Shown: positions 1 through 9,915 of the stretch, in pieces
Layout: each line of letters begins with the position of its first letter
Numbering within the stretch: position 1 is the first letter of the stretch
Assembly: GCF_021147775.1 (NCBI RefSeq)
Contig: NZ_JAGTPK010000015.1
Location: forward strand, 1-64,000
From: Pseudomonas californiensis
Lineage (GTDB): Bacteria; Pseudomonadota; Gammaproteobacteria; Pseudomonadales; Pseudomonadaceae
DNA: 64,000 nucleotides
Direction: 5' to 3'
Translations under genes and position numbers: made by a program
The notes under the pieces: generated by a model
Databases searched by the model: none
What the model was told of the DNA's origin: nothing
Seen by the model: only the letters and a program-made list of their open reading frames with translations

Positions 1-53
1 ATCGGTGCTGATCTACAACAGGGAGCGGCCGCATCTGTCCTTGAAATACAAAA

Positions 54-76
54 CGCCCGATGCGGTGCATCGGGCG
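54..76. terminator. Hairpin, terminator candidate
   Basis: A perfect 10 bp stem (CGCCCGATGC) closes on a GGT loop. It has CTTT on the plus side and an A-rich flank (TTTT on the minus strand) on the other, so it could end transcription from either side. The gene to the left is outside the window. Confidence 0.55.
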
Positions 77-84
77 CTTTGAGA

Positions 85-109
85 CTGAAATAGGTGTAAC
101 CTATTTCAG
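85..109. terminator. Second perfect hairpin next to the 54-76 stem
   Basis: CTGAAATAGG pairs perfectly with CCTATTTCAG around a TGTAA loop. There is no clear U-tract. It lies between the 54-76 hairpin and the glutaredoxin terminator, so three stem-loops follow one another in 110 bp. It may be a terminator relic or an RNA 3' end stabiliser. Confidence 0.35.
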
Positions 110-123
110 GACTAGACATGTAA

Positions 124-160
124 AACCGGCTGATGCTTCCGCATGAGCAGACGCATCAGC
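124..160 (-). terminator. Terminator of the glutaredoxin gene
   Basis: GCTGATGC (129-136) pairs with GCATCAGC (153-160). Read on the minus strand the stem is followed by GGTTTTA. It starts 9 bp beyond the stop codon of the glutaredoxin gene, so it is most likely that gene's intrinsic terminator. Confidence 0.5.
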
Positions 161-168
161 GCAAGGTC

Positions 169-495
169 TTACTCAGCCTTGGCGGCCGATGCAGTCTTGA
201 CCAGCTCTTGCAGAGAACCATCAGCCATCATCTCGGTGATGATGTCGCTGCCGCCGACCAGCTCACCGGCTACCCACAGCTGCGGGAATGTCGGCCAGTT
301 GGCGTACTTGGGCAGGTTGGTGCGGATTTCGGGGTTCTGCAGGATGTCGACATAGGCGAACTTTTCGCCGCACGCCATCAGTGCCTGGGAAGCCTTGGCC
401 GAAAAACCGCATTGCGGAGCATTCGGAGCACCTTTCATGTAAAGCAGAACGGTGTTATTGGCAATCTGCTCTTTGATCGTTTCGATGATATCCAT
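169..495 (-). CDS. grxD: Monothiol glutaredoxin, Grx4 family
   Basis: This 108-residue protein has the CGFS active site (APQCGFSAKA, about residues 28-37) and the downstream WPTFPQLWV and GGSDI glutathione-binding segments of class II monothiol glutaredoxins. Family members bind a [2Fe-2S] cluster with glutathione and act in cytosolic iron-sulfur cluster transfer and iron sensing rather than disulfide reduction. The frame stays open upstream, but the start at 495 has GAGGTG at proper spacing and the family N-terminus (MDIIETIKEQI). It sits downstream of the molybdopterin oxidoreductase and is probably transcribed separately or by read-through. Identification is firm. Confidence 0.95.
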   Translation of the reverse strand: MDIIETIKEQIANNTVLLYMKGAPNAPQCGFSAKASQALMACGEKFAYVDILQNPEIRTNLPKYANWPTFPQLWVAGELVGGSDIITEMMADGSLQELVKTASAAKAE

Positions 496-583
496 GGAGC
501 ACCTCGGCTGAATTTTCCGACTCAGTTGTCGGCACGGTGGCGCATTGTAACGGAATCCCGAGCCACACGCTCTGTCTTGAGCC

Positions 584-2692
584 TTAACACGCCGCAACCT
601 GCACCGGAACACCGTTAAGAGCAGCGTTGCCGGACAGCGCGTCCATTTGCCGTTCGTCAGTCAGGTCATTGGCGCTGACACCAGGCTGGCTCTGCGCAAT
701 GTCCATCCGTACGCCTTTGCGCGCATGACCCCAGCCATGGGGCAGACTGACCACGCCGGGCATCATGTCCAGGCTGGCAAGTACCTCTACTTCAATCACG
801 CCTACCCGTGAACTGACCCTGACTTGCTGGCCGTCGCTCAAGCCTCGGCTGGCCAGATCGTCCGGGTGCATCAACAACTGATGACGGGGTTTGCCCTTCA
901 CCAGACGGTGGAAGTTATGCATCCACGAGTTATTACTGCGTACATGTCGGCGCCCGATCAGCAACAGCTGGTGAAGCTTGGGACCTACTGCTGTCGCAAA
1001 GCGGGAAAGGTCGGCCATGATAACCTCCGGCGCCGCCTGAACATGACCGTTGGCAGTCTTCAGACGGCCTGCCAGATTGGGCTTGAGCGGGCCAAGGTCC
1101 AAGCCATGCGGATGAGTGTCCAGAGTGGCCACTGACAACTTGCGCGCGGATGAGTCCCCGTATTCACCGGCACGCAACCCGATGTCGATCATGTGCGCGG
1201 GTGGGATCGTGGGCTTCAGTTCCTTTGCGGATCTGGCAGCGAAGGCCTTGGCCAGCCCGACGAAAATTTCCCAGTCATGCAGAGAACCTTCGGGCTTGTC
1301 GAAAATTGCGCGATTGAAGCGGGTGACATTACGCACAGCGAGGGTGTTGAACGTGGTGTCGTAGTGATCGTTTTCCAGTGCAGAGGTCGACGGCAGAATC
1401 AGATCGGCGTAGCGCGTGGTTTCGTTGATATAGAGGTCGATACTGACCATGAACTCCAGACCGTCGAGGGCTTTTTCCAACTGACGTCCGTTGGGCGTCG
1501 ACAGCACCGGATTACCGGCCACGGTAACCAGCGCACGCACCTGCCCCGCACCTCCTTGCAGCATCTCCTCGGCGAGCGCTGAGACAGGCAACTCACCACC
1601 GTACTCCGGCAAACCGGACACACGGCTCTGCCACAAATCGAAATGCCCGCCGGAGGTCGAGCTCACCAGATCAATGGCCGGCTCGGTGCATAACGTACCA
1701 CCGACGCTATCCAGATTGCCGGTGACCAGATTGATCAACTGCACGAGCCATTGGCACAAGGTGCCGAAGGCCTGAGTGGAGATGCCCATCCTGCCGTAAC
1801 ACACCGCCGTATTGGCCGCCGCAAAATCACGGGCCAGTTGCCGAATCTGCTCTGACCAAACAGCGCACCGTGCGCTCATGGCTTCAGCACTGAAACCTGC
1901 AATTGCGTGTTTGACGACGTCCAGACCTTCGACCGGCAAATGACTCTCTCGCGTAAGCCCCTCATCGAACAGGGTATGCAGCAGGCCGAACAGCAACGCT
2001 GCATCACCACCGGGACGCACAAACAAATGCTGATCAGCGATGGCCGCGGTTTCGCTGCGCCGCGGATCGACTACCACCACTTTGCCGCCTCGTGCCTGAA
2101 TGGCTTTGAGTCTTTTCTCGACGTCCGGGACCGTCATGATGCTGCCATTGGAAGCCAGCGGGTTGCCGCCCAGAATCAACATGAAGTCGGTGTGATCAAT
2201 GTCGGGGATCGGCAACAGCATGCCGTGACCGTACATCAGATGGCTGGTGAGGTGATGCGGCAGTTGATCCACCGAGGTCGCGGAGTAACGGTTACGGGTT
2301 TTGAGCTGGCCCAGGAAGTAATTGCCGTGGGTCATCAGCCCGTAATTGTGGACACTGGGGTTGCCCTGGTAGACCGCCACCGCGTTCTGTCCATCGCGTT
2401 GCTGAATGGTGAACAACCGATCAGCCACCAGATCGAACGCTTCCTGCCAGGCAATCGGCTGCCATGCCTCCCCCTTTCGCAACATGGGCTGACGCAAACG
2501 GTCGGGATCGTTCTGAATATCTTGCAGCGCAACGGCTTTGGGGCAGATGTGTCCGCGGCTGAAGGGATCGAGCGGATCGCCTTTGATGGACGCTATCTGA
2601 CGAGGAGAGCCCGCAGCTTCGGTTGTCTCGATTGTCAGGCCACAAATGGCCTCGCACAGATGACAGGCGCGGTAATGTTGGGTCCGGGTCAT
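584..2692 (-). CDS. Molybdopterin-dependent oxidoreductase, substrate unknown
   Basis: 702 residues of the prokaryotic molybdopterin oxidoreductase (DMSO reductase-type) family. The N-terminus carries the CxxCxxxC...C [4Fe-4S] motif (CHLCEAIC at residues 10-17, then GHICPKA). Typical cofactor-binding blocks follow (LGGNPLASN, VDPRRSETA, VTVAGNPVLSTPNG), and a C-terminal molydopterin dinucleotide domain ends with LPHGWGHARKG. There is no Tat signal, so it is probably cytoplasmic. No small Fe-S or membrane subunit is encoded nearby, unlike formate dehydrogenases or respiratory nitrate reductases. I see no selenocysteine codon. The physiological substrate cannot be told from the sequence. Confidence 0.88.
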   Translation of the reverse strand: MTRTQHYRACHLCEAICGLTIETTEAAGSPRQIASIKGDPLDPFSRGHICPKAVALQDIQNDPDRLRQPMLRKGEAWQPIAWQEAFDLVADRLFTIQQRDGQNAVAVYQGNPSVHNYGLMTHGNYFLGQLKTRNRYSATSVDQLPHHLTSHLMYGHGMLLPIPDIDHTDFMLILGGNPLASNGSIMTVPDVEKRLKAIQARGGKVVVVDPRRSETAAIADQHLFVRPGGDAALLFGLLHTLFDEGLTRESHLPVEGLDVVKHAIAGFSAEAMSARCAVWSEQIRQLARDFAAANTAVCYGRMGISTQAFGTLCQWLVQLINLVTGNLDSVGGTLCTEPAIDLVSSTSGGHFDLWQSRVSGLPEYGGELPVSALAEEMLQGGAGQVRALVTVAGNPVLSTPNGRQLEKALDGLEFMVSIDLYINETTRYADLILPSTSALENDHYDTTFNTLAVRNVTRFNRAIFDKPEGSLHDWEIFVGLAKAFAARSAKELKPTIPPAHMIDIGLRAGEYGDSSARKLSVATLDTHPHGLDLGPLKPNLAGRLKTANGHVQAAPEVIMADLSRFATAVGPKLHQLLLIGRRHVRSNNSWMHNFHRLVKGKPRHQLLMHPDDLASRGLSDGQQVRVSSRVGVIEVEVLASLDMMPGVVSLPHGWGHARKGVRMDIAQSQPGVSANDLTDERQMDALSGNAALNGVPVQVAAC

Positions 2693-2824
2693 CGCAGCCT
2701 CATCGTCTCGTCATGGCAATCACGCTGATTGCGGAACAAGGACTATGGTGCGTCATGCAATGCGGCGCCACGGACGTTTGTCTCGTGAATCTGACGGTAT
2801 CAGGCGGGCAGATAGCCGCTGCCA

Positions 2825-3118
2825 TCAACCCCCGATCGGCGTGACTACCTTGCGCTGCAGCTGAATTTCCGTAACGGTTTCGATCTGTTCCTGCGCCATG
2901 TGCACACCGGTCAGCTCACCGATCAGGCGCCAGTGTTCATCGAGCCCGGAGCTCACGGTCGCCATGCGATCAATCATGCGTCGCCCGGCTGAACGCGTCA
3001 CTTCATCTTCGCTGCGCAGCAGTTCGAACGACATGGATGTCATTGAGGCCGTCAGGTGGGTCAAGGTGCGGGCAGTGAGCCCAAGCAGTTCCGTAAGTTG
3101 ACGTTCCTTTGAGTCCAT
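2825..3118 (-). CDS. Conserved hypothetical small protein
   Basis: 97 residues, predicted all-helical and soluble (many Leu, Glu and Arg; no signal peptide or membrane segment). I do not recognise a family domain. It is separated by about 130 bp from the oxidoreductase downstream on the same strand, and faces the argF promoter region divergently. Codon use resembles its neighbours and the start MDSKERQLTELLG is preceded by GGGGATCGGGA on the minus strand, which could serve as ribosome-binding site. Probably a real gene of unknown role. Confidence 0.6.
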   Translation of the reverse strand: MDSKERQLTELLGLTARTLTHLTASMTSMSFELLRSEDEVTRSAGRRMIDRMATVSSGLDEHWRLIGELTGVHMAQEQIETVTEIQLQRKVVTPIGG

Positions 3119-3566
3119 TCCCGATCCCCAGTCATTGATTGTATCGACAACGCTTTATAACCTACCCCTGAGGTTATGGAAACGGTCCATGCTTCAAGCG
3201 CGTGAAGTACGTCGCATATGAAGAGCAGCCTCTAAAGGACTGTTACAGGATTGGTACTAATTGCCAATCCCCATTTGAGCAGTGTACAAATGCTGCCTTC
3301 GAAAATGTGAACCGCTGGCAATTGGCCTGCCCCACTCACGGGACGTTTCGCTGAACCGTAAGGAAAGCAACGTTCTCAGGGCATTTCCCTTTATCGACGC
3401 CACCACTCGAAAACACGCATGACATTGGTAAGACGCGACATTTTTTTATACTATCGCGCCTTCATTATTCGTCGCCTCGCGCGGCTTTCTCCGCTGACCT
3501 TGCCCGTTTTCCCGATAAAACCCGGCTTTGACACTCTGCGGTCTGTTGCAAAAAAGGTAGTTAATC
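3119..3566. other. argF upstream region
   Basis: 448 bp without a convincing gene. It holds an inverted repeat GGATTGG (3248-3254) / CCAATCC (3264-3270) and, nearer argF, a sigma-70-like promoter at 3425-3452. A 64-codon frame across 3419-3613 overlaps argF out of frame and is not supported. Confidence 0.6.
3425..3452 (+). promoter_or_regulatory. Candidate sigma-70 promoter of argF
   Basis: TTGGTA (3425-3430) and TATACT (3447-3452) are separated by 16 bp, about 115 bp upstream of the argF start. An ArgR operator is expected from other pseudomonads, but I could not place one with confidence. Confidence 0.4.
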
Positions 3567-4487
3567 ATGAACGCCAGGCACTTTCTCTCGATGATGGATT
3601 ACACCCCGGATGAGCTCCTGGGCTTGATCCGTCGTGGCGTAGAGCTCAAAGACCTGCGAAATCGCGGCGTGCTTTTTGAACCGCTGAAAAACCGGGTTCT
3701 TGGGATGATTTTCGAAAAATCCTCGACACGTACCCGGCTTTCTTTTGAAGCCGGGATGATCCAGCTGGGTGGTCAGGCCATATTTTTGTCTCATCGCGAC
3801 ACGCAACTGGGCCGCGGCGAGCCGATTGCCGACAGCGCAAAGGTCATGTCACGCATGCTGGATGCGGTGATGATCCGTACTTACGCACACAGCAATCTGA
3901 TCGAATTTGCCGCCAATTCACGCGTCCCGGTGATCAATGGCCTGTCGGACGACCTGCACCCGTGCCAGTTGTTGGCCGACATGCAAACCTACCTGGAACA
4001 CCGTGGCTCGATTCAGGGCAAGACGGTGGCGTGGATCGGCGATGGCAACAACATGTGCAACAGCTATATAGAAGCTGCGATTCAGTTCGACTTCCAGTTG
4101 CGGGTTGCCTGCCCTTCAGGCTATGAACCCAATCCGGAATTCATGGCGCTGGCAGGCGATCGAGTCACCCTCGTGCGCGACCCGAAAGTGGCAGTTGCCG
4201 GCGCGCACCTGGTCAGCACGGATGTCTGGACCTCAATGGGTCAGGAAGAAGAGACAGCCAGGCGTATGGCCTTGTTTGCCCCCTATCAGGTGACCCGTGC
4301 CTTGCTTGACCTCGCGGACCCAGAGGTGCTTTTCATGCACTGTCTGCCCGCCCACCGTGGTGAAGAGATCAGCGTCGACCTGCTGGATGACGCGCGCTCC
4401 GTAGCATGGGATCAGGCTGAAAACCGCCTGCATGCTCAAAAAGCGCTGCTGGAGTTTCTGGTCGCGCCGTCCTGCAAGCCCGCATGA
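3567..4487 (+). CDS. argF: Ornithine carbamoyltransferase
   Basis: This enzyme transfers a carbamoyl group from carbamoyl phosphate to ornithine, giving citrulline in arginine biosynthesis (cytoplasm). The 306 residues carry the carbamoyl-phosphate motif SSTRTR (52-57), the HPCQ motif (near 131) and the ornithine-loop HCLP motif (near 268), all intact. Length fits the anabolic ArgF family. The start has only a weak upstream GGTAG, but the N-terminus [17 protein letters not shown] matches the family. The 3' end overlaps the next gene by 4 bp (ATGA), which implies translational coupling to an ABC ATPase. Confidence 0.96.
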   Translation: MNARHFLSMMDYTPDELLGLIRRGVELKDLRNRGVLFEPLKNRVLGMIFEKSSTRTRLSFEAGMIQLGGQAIFLSHRDTQLGRGEPIADSAKVMSRMLDAVMIRTYAHSNLIEFAANSRVPVINGLSDDLHPCQLLADMQTYLEHRGSIQGKTVAWIGDGNNMCNSYIEAAIQFDFQLRVACPSGYEPNPEFMALAGDRVTLVRDPKVAVAGAHLVSTDVWTSMGQEEETARRMALFAPYQVTRALLDLADPEVLFMHCLPAHRGEEISVDLLDDARSVAWDQAENRLHAQKALLEFLVAPSCKPA

Positions 4488-5560
4488 GTCAATCGCTGCT
4501 GCTTGATCTGCGCAACCTTGCCTGCGGCTACGAGGGTCAACGCGTCGTGCAGGATCTCAACCTTCATCTCAATGCAGGAGATATCGGTTGCCTGCTGGGC
4601 TCCTCGGGTTGCGGCAAGACCACCACCCTGCGTGCAATCGCCGGCTTCGAGCCAGTGCACGCAGGTGAGATCACGCTGGCGGGTGAAGTCATCTCCCGTC
4701 CAGGCTGGACGCTGGCTCCGGAAAAACGCCGGATCGGCATGGTGTTCCAGGATTACGCCCTGTTCCCGCACCTGAGCGTTGCCGAGAACGTAGCTTTCGG
4801 CATTCGCAAACATCCGCGACTGGATCAGGTTGTGGCAGAGCTGCTGGAACTGGTCAATCTGGGAGCGCTGGGCAAGCGTTACCCGCATGAGCTTTCCGGC
4901 GGGCAGCAGCAGCGCGTCGCACTGGCCCGTGCACTGGCGCCGGAACCCCAGCTTCTGCTGTTGGACGAGCCGTTTTCCAATCTTGATGGTGAGCTGCGTC
5001 GACGCTTGAGCCATGAAGTTCGCGACATCCTCAAGACACGCGGCACCAGCGCAATCCTGGTGACGCACGATCAGGAAGAAGCCTTCGCCGTCAGCGACCA
5101 TGTTGGCGTATTCAAAGAAGGCCGACTGGAACAATGGGACACGCCTTACAACCTGTACCACGAACCAGCGACGCCGTTTGTTGCCAGCTTTGTAGGCCAG
5201 GGCTATTTCATCCGCGGTCAAATGCTGGATCCTGACTCGGTACGTACCGAATTGGGTGTATTGCGCGGCAACCGTGCCTATCCAGGTATCAGTGGCAGCG
5301 CAGTGGATGTCCTGTTGCGCCCGGATGACATTGTTCATGCACCCGACAGCGATCTTAAAGCCCGCGTGATTGGCAGAACCTTTCAGGGCGCCTCGACGCT
5401 GTATCGCCTGCAGCTACCGACGGGCAGCCAACTTGAAGCGATCTTCGCCAGCCATGCTGACCATATGACTGGCGATGAAGTGGGCATTCGTGTGGCGGCT
5501 GAACATCTGGTTCTGTTTGCAGCACCTGGCAGCGTGCCCACTTCAGCGGCCAAAGGCTGA
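4484..5560 (+). CDS. ABC transporter ATPase, FbpC/PotA-like, orphan
   Basis: 358 residues. Walker [10 protein letters not shown] (near 38), signature LSGGQQQR, Walker B LLLLDEP and switch histidine THD are all present, and a C-terminal TOBE-like region follows from about residue 235. It resembles ATPases of ferric-iron or polyamine importers (FbpC/PotA type). No permease or binding-protein gene is adjacent, so it must serve membrane partners encoded elsewhere or have another role. The ATGA overlap with argF couples its translation to arginine synthesis. The substrate is not determinable here. Confidence 0.85.
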   Translation: MSQSLLLDLRNLACGYEGQRVVQDLNLHLNAGDIGCLLGSSGCGKTTTLRAIAGFEPVHAGEITLAGEVISRPGWTLAPEKRRIGMVFQDYALFPHLSVAENVAFGIRKHPRLDQVVAELLELVNLGALGKRYPHELSGGQQQRVALARALAPEPQLLLLDEPFSNLDGELRRRLSHEVRDILKTRGTSAILVTHDQEEAFAVSDHVGVFKEGRLEQWDTPYNLYHEPATPFVASFVGQGYFIRGQMLDPDSVRTELGVLRGNRAYPGISGSAVDVLLRPDDIVHAPDSDLKARVIGRTFQGASTLYRLQLPTGSQLEAIFASHADHMTGDEVGIRVAAEHLVLFAAPGSVPTSAAKG

Positions 5561-5577
5561 CCTGACGGTTCAGCCTT
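5553..5577. terminator. Hairpin between convergent genes
   Basis: AAGGCTGACC pairs with GGTTCAGCCTT (one bulged T) around a TGAC loop. It overlaps the stop codon of the ABC ATPase gene and lies 6 bp from the end of ybaK. No strong U-tract is present on either side. Confidence 0.4.
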
Positions 5578-5582
5578 CGTGC

Positions 5583-6053
5583 CTATCCACGGCCAATAAC
5601 AGCAAACGCCGCCTGAGTGTGCTCGGCCAGAACGGTTGCTGACAGCTCGACCTCAAGCCCCCTCCTGCCTGCGCTGACAAAGATGGTTTCGAAGGGCTGA
5701 GCCGTTTCATCAATAAAGGTACGCAGTCGTTTTTTCTGGCCCAGCGGGCTGATGCCACCGAGCAGATATCCCGTGGCCCGCTGCGCGGCAGCCGGGTCGG
5801 CAATTTCGGTTTTTTTCACCCCTGCAGCCTGTGCGAGAGCCTTGAGATCCAGAGTTCCGACGACCGGTACAACGGCGACCAACAATTCACCTTTTTCAGT
5901 GCACGCCAGCAAGGTCTTGAAAACGCGCGCCGCATCCAGATCCAGTTTTTCCGCTGCCTCCAGACCATACGACGCAGCTTTTGGATCATGTTCATAATTG
6001 TGAACACGATGTTCGGCGCGAACTTTTTTCAGTAAATCCAGGGCGGGTGTCAT
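5583..6053 (-). CDS. ybaK: Cys-tRNA(Pro)/Cys-tRNA(Cys) deacylase
   Basis: 156 residues of the YbaK/EbsC editing-domain family, which hydrolyse cysteine mischarged onto tRNA(Pro) in trans. The family blocks EHDP, DPAAAQRATGYLLGGISPLGQKK and FVSAGRRGLEVEL are visible, including the conserved lysine and GGISP loop. An upstream ATG at 6065 is in frame, but the start at 6053 has GGAG at good spacing and gives MTPALDLL, which matches the E. coli YbaK start. It converges on the argF-ABC pair and diverges from glpF. Confidence 0.93.
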   Translation of the reverse strand: MTPALDLLKKVRAEHRVHNYEHDPKAASYGLEAAEKLDLDAARVFKTLLACTEKGELLVAVVPVVGTLDLKALAQAAGVKKTEIADPAAAQRATGYLLGGISPLGQKKRLRTFIDETAQPFETIFVSAGRRGLEVELSATVLAEHTQAAFAVIGRG

Positions 6054-6404
6054 GCAACGCTCCATTGATCCGTGACGAGCACTACTTTAAGCGAAACGGC
6101 ATGAACATGCCTTGATTCACGTCGCCTGTAACGCTGATGGCCATTTAAAACCACAGCACATTTTCCTACGAAAAACGCAGAAACGAACTAAGTACAGGCC
6201 GTGATAATTTAGCTGACCGTTCAGTTCCGACCTTTGACAGCGTTCTTTCTTGTCTATATTTTTTCGTTTACGAATATTAACGAAAGGTGATTTTAGGTAT
6301 AACTCGCGCCAACGGTTGGGAACCAGACGTTTCCAGCACGCTGGCTTCAACGAGCACTCATCCTTTTTCAAGAGTGCCGAGACAAAAACAAAAATGAGGT
6401 ATTC
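6054..6404 (+). promoter_or_regulatory. glpF control region
   Basis: 351 bp without a gene. TTGACA (6234-6239) and TATTTT (6057+200, i.e. 6257-6262) lie 17 bp apart and form a plausible sigma-70 promoter. The presumed GlpR operator begins at 6261, right on the -10/+1 area. An A-rich stretch (6384-6394) with an AANAANAA match abuts the GAGG ribosome-binding site of glpF and could be a Crc/Hfq target. Assignments rest on motif resemblance and shared sequence with the glpD upstream region. Confidence 0.55.
6261..6286 (+). promoter_or_regulatory. Candidate GlpR operator upstream of glpF
   Basis: TTTCGTT (6262-6268) and AACGAAA (6279-6285) form an inverted repeat with a 10 bp spacer. The 22 bp from 6261 match the segment 9845-9866 upstream of glpD at 16 positions. 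Sharing of this word by the two glp promoters, with the repressor gene between them, supports a GlpR site. Confidence 0.6.
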
Positions 6405-7262
6405 ATGACCATCGCAATCAAACAACCGACGCTGACCGGGCAATGCCTGGCAGAATTTCTGGGCACAGCCCTGATGATCTTTTTCGGTACAGGATGCGTT
6501 GCAGCGCTCAAGGTCGCGGGTGCATCTTTTGGCTTGTGGGAAATCAGCATCATCTGGGGCATCGCAGTCAGCATGGGCATCTACCTGAGTGCAGGTATCT
6601 CCGGTGCTCATCTCAACCCCGCCGTCAGCATCGCGCTGAGCCTTTTCGCCGGATTCGAAAAACGGAAACTGCCGTTCTACATTTCGTCACAGGTCGCTGG
6701 CGCATTCTGCGGAGCCGGTCTGGTGTACCTCCTTTACGTCAGTCTTTTTTTCGACTTCGAACATGCGCACCATATCATCCGTGGCAGCGAGCAAAGCCTC
6801 GAACTGGCGGCAGTCTTCTCTACCTATCCGAATGCAGCCATTTCAGTAGGCCAGGCCTTTCTGGTCGAAGTAGTGATTACCACCATCCTCATGGGCGTCA
6901 TCATGGCGCTGGGCGACGACAGCAACGGTCTGCCACGCGGTGCGCTCGCACCGCTGCTCATCGGCTTGCTGGTTGCAGTCATTGGCAGCTCCATGGGCCC
7001 ACTGACCGGCTTTGCCATGAACCCGGCGCGTGATTTCGGCCCGAAACTGATGACGTTCCTTGCGGGTTGGGATGAGATAGCTTTTACCGGCGGTCGTGAC
7101 ATACCTTATTTCCTGGTTCCGATTTTTGCGCCCATTCTGGGCGCCTGCCTCGGTGCAGCTGGCTACCGCGCATTGATTGCGCGCCACTTGCCAGACGCCG
7201 AACCTGTTGAGCATGCAAAAGAGAGCAAAGTGGTTCGCGGCAAAGTTCAGGCTTCATCTTGA
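6405..7262 (+). CDS. glpF: Glycerol facilitator, MIP/aquaporin family
   Basis: A 285-residue inner-membrane channel for facilitated entry of glycerol. Both pore half-helix motifs are present: HLNPAV (near residue 69) and MNPARD (near 205, with the aspartate typical of glycerol channels). About six membrane segments surround them. GAGG lies 7 bp upstream of the ATG. It is followed after 29 bp by glpK, so glpFK is very likely one operon under GlpR repression. Glycerol taken up is trapped by GlpK. Confidence 0.96.
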   Translation: MTIAIKQPTLTGQCLAEFLGTALMIFFGTGCVAALKVAGASFGLWEISIIWGIAVSMGIYLSAGISGAHLNPAVSIALSLFAGFEKRKLPFYISSQVAGAFCGAGLVYLLYVSLFFDFEHAHHIIRGSEQSLELAAVFSTYPNAAISVGQAFLVEVVITTILMGVIMALGDDSNGLPRGALAPLLIGLLVAVIGSSMGPLTGFAMNPARDFGPKLMTFLAGWDEIAFTGGRDIPYFLVPIFAPILGACLGAAGYRALIARHLPDAEPVEHAKESKVVRGKVQASS

Positions 7263-7276
7263 ATCCCACCCAATAA

Positions 7277-8797
<1,521 letters not shown>

Positions 8798-8835
8798 TCC
8801 ACGCTCGCGGGCACGGGAAGCAGGATTCAGGCTGA

Positions 8836-8886
8836 CAGGAAACACTTTCCTGCGGCATGATGGGCGCCATTTGCAGAGGGCGCCCA
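8836..8886 (+). other. Two stem-loops in the glpR leader
   Basis: CAGGAAA/TTTCCTG (8836-8852, loop CAC) is followed by an 8 bp stem TGGGCGCC (8861-8868) / GGCGCCCA (8879-8886). The second ends at the AAGGA ribosome-binding site of glpR. They could attenuate read-through from glpK or limit glpR translation; no U-tract is present. Confidence 0.35.
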
Positions 8887-8896
8887 AGGAAAAACA

Positions 8897-9652
8897 ATGA
8901 ACCTGCCTCCCCGCCAACAACAGATCCTTGAACTGGTTCGCGACCGCGGTTACGTCAGCATCGAGGAAATGGCGACGCTGTTCGTCGTTACGCCACAAAC
9001 CATCCGCCGCGACATCAATCAGCTCGCGGACATGACCCTGCTGCGTCGCTACCACGGCGGCGCGGCCTATGACTCCAGCATCGAAAACACCGCATACGCC
9101 ATGCGTGCGGATCAGATGCGTGATGAAAAACAGCGAATTGCCGAAGCCATCGCCGCTCAGGTTCCGGATAACGCCTCACTGTTCATCAATATCGGTACCA
9201 CTACCGAATCCATTGCCCGAGCCCTGCTTAATCACAACAATCTGAAAATCATCACCAACAACCTGCACGTGGCGTCGATTCTGAGTGCCAAGGATGACTT
9301 CGAAGTGTTGCTGGCCGGTGGCAAAGTGCGCCGTGACGGTGGTGTAGTGGGTCAGGCCAGCGTCGACTTCATCACTCAGTTCAAAGTCGACTTCGCGTTG
9401 GTCGGCATCAGTGGCATTGATGAAGACGGCAGCCTGCTGGATTTTGATTACCAGGAAGTCCGCGTCTCTCAAGCGATTATCGGCAACGCACGCAAGGTGC
9501 TGTTGGCTGCGGACTCGAGCAAGTTCGGTCGCAACGCCATGGTTCGACTGGGTCCCATTACCCTGATAGATTGCCTGGTGACCGACCAACCGCCGGTCCC
9601 TGCCCTGCAACAGCTGCTGACTCAGCACAAGATCCGCCTCGAAGTGGTCTGA
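8897..9652 (+). CDS. glpR: Glycerol-3-phosphate regulon repressor, DeoR family
   Basis: 251 residues. An N-terminal DeoR-type helix-turn-helix (residues 1-57, [21 protein letters not shown]) is followed by the sugar-phosphate sensing domain ([35 protein letters not shown]). In pseudomonads GlpR represses glpFK and glpD and is released by glycerol 3-phosphate. AAGGA lies just upstream of the ATG. An AANAANAA motif (8890-8897) overlaps the start and may be a Crc/Hfq contact. Located between glpK and glpD, as in other Pseudomonas species. Confidence 0.95.
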   Translation: MNLPPRQQQILELVRDRGYVSIEEMATLFVVTPQTIRRDINQLADMTLLRRYHGGAAYDSSIENTAYAMRADQMRDEKQRIAEAIAAQVPDNASLFINIGTTTESIARALLNHNNLKIITNNLHVASILSAKDDFEVLLAGGKVRRDGGVVGQASVDFITQFKVDFALVGISGIDEDGSLLDFDYQEVRVSQAIIGNARKVLLAADSSKFGRNAMVRLGPITLIDCLVTDQPPVPALQQLLTQHKIRLEVV

Positions 9653-9761
9653 TCCCGGCACACTTCCACGCCTGAAATTGTTCAACACCCCCCAATCCAG
9701 AACCGTCGCTACGCAGCGAAGGCTCTGGCGCGGGCCATCTGTGGCGTTCCTGCCCTACAAT

Positions 9762-9787
9762 GTTCATTTTTGTTCTTTTTCACGTTC
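9762..9787 (+). promoter_or_regulatory. GTTC repeats upstream of glpD, possible GlpR sites
   Basis: GTTC occurs at 9762, 9772 and 9784 in a T-rich tract, spaced about one helical turn apart. The half-site resembles the TGTTCG of enterobacterial GlpR operators. Tentative. Confidence 0.3.
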
Positions 9788-9844
9788 TGCTATCAGTATT
9801 TTCAATCGATACTTGCTGGCACGGTCATTTTTATTGAGCTATTA

Positions 9845-9869
9845 TTTTCGAAAGCGAACATTAATGTTC
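9845..9869 (+). promoter_or_regulatory. Candidate GlpR operator upstream of glpD
   Basis: A perfect 14 bp palindrome GAACATTAATGTTC (9856-9869) sits within a 22 bp segment matching the glpF operator region, 47 bp before the glpD start. Likely the GlpR binding site that silences glpD without glycerol 3-phosphate. Confidence 0.6.
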
Positions 9870-9915
9870 AGATTCGCCTTTCGCGCTGAACTCAAGAATT
9901 GTCCAGGAGGCCACA

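Noticed and set aside
3419-3613. 64-codon leader peptide gene before argF
   Set aside because: It overlaps argF out of frame, lies on the promoter, has no ribosome-binding site and no arginine run suggesting attenuation.
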